Source: Treponema sp.
GTDB lineage: Bacteria > Spirochaetota > Spirochaetia > Treponematales > Breznakiellaceae
Direction: 5' to 3'
NCBI GenBank assembly: GCA_031264395.1
Contig: JAISEB010000199.1
Location: forward strand, 1 to 10,089
Length of the DNA stretch: 10,089 nucleotides
Both the position numbers and the translations under genes were made by a program. The notes under the pieces were generated by a model that saw nothing but the letters and a program-made list of their open reading frames with translations, ran no database searches and was not told where the DNA came from. Positions 7,342 through 10,089 of the stretch are shown piece after piece; position 1 is the stretch's first letter; every line of letters starts with the position of its first letter.

Positions 7342-7945
7342 CCGCCTGGGGCTGCTGCTCTTCGCGGCCGTCGCCCTGCTCCACGGCGTCCTGATCTTCA
7401 CCGTCGCCTTTACCGCGAAAAGCCCCCCTCCGCCTCCCCGTGAAGCGCGGGTCATGAAGCTCGCCGGCGTCGAGGAGGAGGAAGAACAAGAGGAAGAGAG
7501 GCCGCCGGAGGAACCGGAGGAATTTCCCCTGATCACCGACGAGACGGCCGAGACGATGATAGAAACCGAGGAGGTCCCCCAGGCGGCCCCCCGGACGGCT
7601 TCTCCCGCGCGGTCCGGGCCGGAACCGGCCGGGGAACAGTACCTTCCCATGCACCAGGTTTCTGTTCCGCCCGTATTTGACAGCGGGCTTATCACGGGCC
7701 TCCTGCCGTACCCGCCCATCGCCCTTCGTTCAAACGTGGAAGGACGGGTGATCCTTGAGCTTTTCATAGACAGGACGGGGCTTGTGCGGAACATTACCGT
7801 CATGCGGGAAACCCCGCCCGGTTACGGTTTCGGCGAAGCGGCGGTCCGGGCCTTTACGGGCTTGCGCTGCGTTCCCGCAGAAGCAAACGGCGGGCCCGTT
7901 TCCGTGCGTTACCGCTACCCCGTGACCTTCAGGATCAGCCGCTAG
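7328..7945 (+). CDS. tonB: TonB-family energy-transducing protein
   Basis: This 205-residue protein spans from the inner membrane to the outer-membrane receptor and passes on force from ExbB-ExbD. It has a short basic tail and a membrane helix (about 7-29) carrying His19-Gly20, which lines up with the functionally important His20-Gly of E. coli TonB. A spacer rich in Pro and Glu follows (PPPPP at 33-37, then a run of acidic residues about 49-66). The C-terminal TonB domain (about 125-205) contains YPPIALRSNVEGRVILELFIDRTG, VRAFTGLRCVPAEANGGPVSVRYRYPVTF and ends in a short basic tail. The spacer lacks the Lys-Pro part known from E. coli and is acidic throughout, and at this length it is a short TonB. 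The start lies 14 bases inside the preceding exbD. As the last gene of the + strand operon, it ends by overlapping the convergent ABC gene by 11 bases. Confidence 0.93.
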   Translation: MKNHNRLGLLLFAAVALLHGVLIFTVAFTAKSPPPPPREARVMKLAGVEEEEEQEEERPPEEPEEFPLITDETAETMIETEEVPQAAPRTASPARSGPEPAGEQYLPMHQVSVPPVFDSGLITGLLPYPPIALRSNVEGRVILELFIDRTGLVRNITVMRETPPGYGFGEAAVRAFTGLRCVPAEANGGPVSVRYRYPVTFRISR

Positions 7946-9518
7946 GAAGATCCCCCTCCGTAACGGCGGTGAGCACGGCAAGGAGTTTTTCCTCAAGGCC
8001 GCCTGACGCGCGGACGGGACCCGAATCAAAGACAACGCCGGAGGGAGGGCGGCCAAGGACGATGACCCGCCTTCCCATGTACACCGCCTCGCGCGGATCG
8101 TGGGTAACGGACAGGAGGATGCGTCCTGTCCGCCCGGCAATGTCTACGGCAAGATCCATGAGTTTCATGCGGAGCGGAATGTCCAGGGACTGAAAGGGCT
8201 CGTCCATGAGAATCACGGGCGCGGCCGAGGCAAAGGCGCGGGCCATGTTCACCCTCTGCCTTTCCCCCCCGGAAAGTTCATCCGGCAGCGCGTCCATTCT
8301 GCCGCCAAGGGAAAAGAGGCGGAGGAAGCGGCGGGCCTCCCCTTCCCCGTCTTCCCCGGCGGAAAGCGCGGCGTTGGCAAGGACCGTCTTCCAGGGGAGG
8401 AGCCGCGGCTCCTGAAAAACAAAGGACACGGGTTCCGAAGACACTGCTCCTTCGCCGGGGGCAAGGAGGCCCGCGATAAGCTTTAACAGCGTGGTTTTCC
8501 CGCAGCCTGAGGGCCCAAGGATGACCGTGGGATTATCCAGGGCGGAGGACCCGATCTCAAGGCCGAGATCCCTGAAAATCACCGTGCGGCCGAAACCGAA
8601 CGAAAGGTTCCTCACGGCAATGACGCCCGCATTTTTCCGGGTTTCCCCCTTCGTTCTTTCCCCCGCCTGAGTTCCCAAGGAAAGCGCGCGTTTCCCCGGA
8701 GAACGCTTCACGGCCGTCAGTATTCTTCCGGCGCGTGTTTTCACTGTCCTGTTCCGCACGGCCCGCACGGCAAGGCTCAGCAGCCCCTGGGAAAAGGCCG
8801 CGGCGCATACGGTTCCCGCCGTCCAGGCAAAAAGTTCCGCCGTCTCAAGCCTGGCCTTCGCGTCCTGCATCCCCGTTCCAAGGGCGCGGACGGGCTGAAC
8901 CAGCACCTCGGAAGCAACCACCACTTTCCAGCAGAGCGAAAGCGAACCCCGCAGCCCTCCCAAAATAAAGGGCGCTACGGACGGAAGGTAAAGGGCGCCC
9001 ATTCTGGCGGCCCCCCGTATCCTGTACACGTCAAGAAGCTCCCTGAGTTTCGGATCAACGCTCCGCACGCCTTCGATGGTACCGGCGGCCATGACGGGAA
9101 AGACCACAAGGAAGGCGGTAAACACCGGGGTCCGTTCCGCCCCGAACCAGAGAAAGGCGATGAGGATAACCGACATGACGGGCGTCGCGGAAATCACCTC
9201 GAAGAGCGGTTTCAGCGCGGCGGCGGCGGCCCTGCTCCGCCCGGCGGCAAGGCCGGCGGCAATGCCCAGCGGCACGGAGATGAGGATTCCCAGCAGTACC
9301 CGGAAGAAGGTCCGCGCAAGGGAAAGAAGAAAACGCCGCGCCGGAAGAAGCTCCAGAAGGCGCGCCAGCACCGGAACGGGGCCGGGAAGAAGCAGATCGC
9401 TTCCCCAGGCAAGGGAGGCGGCTTCCCAGAGCAGCAGCAAAAACGTTATCCCGGCCGCCGTCCACACCGCCGGGAAAAAGGAACCGCGCGGCCTTGCGCC
9501 CTTAGAGGTAAAAATCAT
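7935..9518 (-). CDS. ABC importer with permease and ATPase fused in one chain
   Basis: This 527-residue fusion joins two proteins that are normally separate. Residues 1 to about 257 form an inner-membrane permease of the SsuC/TauC/nitrate type: an N-terminal helix, then LLLPGPVPVLARLLELL, several membrane helices, and the EAA coupling loop around 160-180 (LLDVYRIRGAARMGALYLPS). A basic linker (about 258-297) leads to an ABC ATPase with Walker A GPSGCGKT (335-342), Q-loop Gln369 in VFQEPRLLPW, signature LSGGERQ (415-421), Walker B VILMDEP (435-441) and switch His473. All catalytic residues are intact, so both halves should work. The ATG at 9518 overlaps the upstream binding-protein gene by 17 bases. 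No purine-rich ribosome site precedes it, so its translation is probably coupled. The substrate is unknown; this group carries sulfonates, nitrate, taurine or thiamine precursors. Confidence 0.93.
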   Translation of the reverse strand: MIFTSKGARPRGSFFPAVWTAAGITFLLLLWEAASLAWGSDLLLPGPVPVLARLLELLPARRFLLSLARTFFRVLLGILISVPLGIAAGLAAGRSRAAAAALKPLFEVISATPVMSVILIAFLWFGAERTPVFTAFLVVFPVMAAGTIEGVRSVDPKLRELLDVYRIRGAARMGALYLPSVAPFILGGLRGSLSLCWKVVVASEVLVQPVRALGTGMQDAKARLETAELFAWTAGTVCAAAFSQGLLSLAVRAVRNRTVKTRAGRILTAVKRSPGKRALSLGTQAGERTKGETRKNAGVIAVRNLSFGFGRTVIFRDLGLEIGSSALDNPTVILGPSGCGKTTLLKLIAGLLAPGEGAVSSEPVSFVFQEPRLLPWKTVLANAALSAGEDGEGEARRFLRLFSLGGRMDALPDELSGGERQRVNMARAFASAAPVILMDEPFQSLDIPLRMKLMDLAVDIAGRTGRILLSVTHDPREAVYMGRRVIVLGRPPSGVVFDSGPVRASGGLEEKLLAVLTAVTEGDLPSG

Positions 9519-10089
9519 CCGGGGGAAGGGAACCGCCTATGGAAGCGGGCGACAATTCAAGGAAAGCCCGGTACAGGGCCTCAAGATCCCCCCTGGCTTC
9601 ACGGGCGGGAATGTAAACATAGCCGCTGCGGGGAATCGCGGCGGCGGCAATCCTGGCGCTTAACCCAAGACCGTGCTTTTCCGCGAGGAGGCCGGCCTCC
9701 TCCGGGTGGGCCTTTACCCATGCCGCCGATTCCTCAAGACCCGAAAGAACAGCCCGCAGGAGAAGGGGCCTGGACGCCGCGAAATCCGCGTCCACGACAA
9801 AAACCGTCATGGGGTAGTTCCGGCCCGGCGAAAGAAAGCCCGCGCCGTTAAGGGCGGCCCATTCCCCCTGAATGTCGCCTATGACGGCAAGAGAGGGCCT
9901 CTCCTCGCGGGCCATGGTGGCAAAGGGTTCGGGAAGCAGGGCAAGGCTTATTCTTCCGGCGGCAAGCATACGGGCGATCTCAGGATACGCAAGGGAATAA
10001 CCAAGCCGCAGATCGCCGTCGGGATTTATGCCTTTTGAAAGGAGGATCTTCCTGAACACATAATCGGGGGTGGCGCCCTGCCCCGCCAT
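9502..10089 (-). CDS. ABC importer substrate-binding protein, C-terminal part, cut by window end
   Basis: At least 195 residues of a periplasmic or lipid-anchored solute-binding protein of the NMT1/SsuA-like (PF09084-type) group are visible. It delivers its ligand to the fused permease-ATPase encoded directly downstream with a 17-base overlap. The reading frame runs off the window. Its first visible Met lies on the last three bases, within a segment reading GQGATPDYVFRKILLSKG, which in this family sits in the middle of the protein, so that Met is internal and the N-terminal lobe with the signal sequence is missing. Further family-like features are YPEIARMLAAGRISLALLPEPFAT, the hinge-region strand YPMTVFVVDADF, and the end IGGSLPPDDFYL. 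The ligand cannot be inferred. Order binding protein then permease-ATPase makes a minimal two-gene importer as far as visible. Confidence 0.85.
   Translation of the reverse strand: MAGQGATPDYVFRKILLSKGINPDGDLRLGYSLAYPEIARMLAAGRISLALLPEPFATMAREERPSLAVIGDIQGEWAALNGAGFLSPGRNYPMTVFVVDADFAASRPLLLRAVLSGLEESAAWVKAHPEEAGLLAEKHGLGLSARIAAAAIPRSGYVYIPAREARGDLEALYRAFLELSPASIGGSLPPDDFYL

Noticed and set aside
6742..7803. 353-residue open frame on the - strand opposite exbD and tonB
   Set aside because: Its Ser-rich stretch is simply the reverse reading of the Glu codons in the TonB spacer. It has no recognisable domain, and the + strand genes are certain.
7932..7953. GGATC...GATCC inverted repeat at the junction of the convergent operons as a terminator
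   Set aside because: Only five paired bases with a 12-base loop and no T-run on either side, which is too weak to call.
10087..10089. ATG (- strand) at the window edge as the true start of the substrate-binding protein
   Set aside because: The sequence directly after it matches the middle of this protein family and no signal peptide follows, so the gene continues beyond the window.

Overview
The window is GC-rich, gene-dense DNA from a diderm (Gram-negative-type) bacterium: it encodes an outer-membrane TonB-dependent receptor, a TonB/ExbB/ExbD motor and a lipoprotein. The protein style and the mix of a vitamin ECF transporter with a Ton system remind me of a GC-rich spirochaete (for example a gut Treponema relative). 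That placement is inference from general resemblance, and no marker gene in the window proves it. No rRNA, tRNA, CRISPR array, insertion sequence or phage gene is visible, and no stretch over 300 bases lacks a gene.

Left part, + strand, 1-7945: ten genes packed head to tail. They are the 3' end of a biotin-protein ligase (birA), a biotin ECF transporter (bioY S-component, bioM/ecfA ATPase, bioN/ecfT transmembrane coupling protein), a large TonB-dependent receptor, a lipoprotein I do not recognise, exbB, two different exbD genes and tonB. The largest gap is 43 bases (birA to bioY). Almost every other junction overlaps or is separated by 10 bases or fewer, so transcription as one unit with translational coupling is likely. 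Read as a pathway, the receptor would bring a ligand through the outer membrane using force from ExbB-ExbD-TonB, BioY-BioM-BioN would carry biotin through the inner membrane, and BirA would attach it to carboxylase-type proteins. That the receptor's ligand is biotin or a biotin conjugate is a hypothesis from gene order only. This is the most interesting point in the window.

Right part, - strand, 7935-10089: a convergent ABC-importer operon. A substrate-binding protein (cut by the window edge) is followed, with a 17-base overlap, by a protein that fuses the membrane permease and the ATPase in one chain. Both belong to the broad sulfonate/nitrate/taurine/pyrimidine-precursor type importer group, and the substrate cannot be read from sequence alone. 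The ends of tonB and the fusion gene overlap by 11 bases on opposite strands, with no clear terminator between the two operons.
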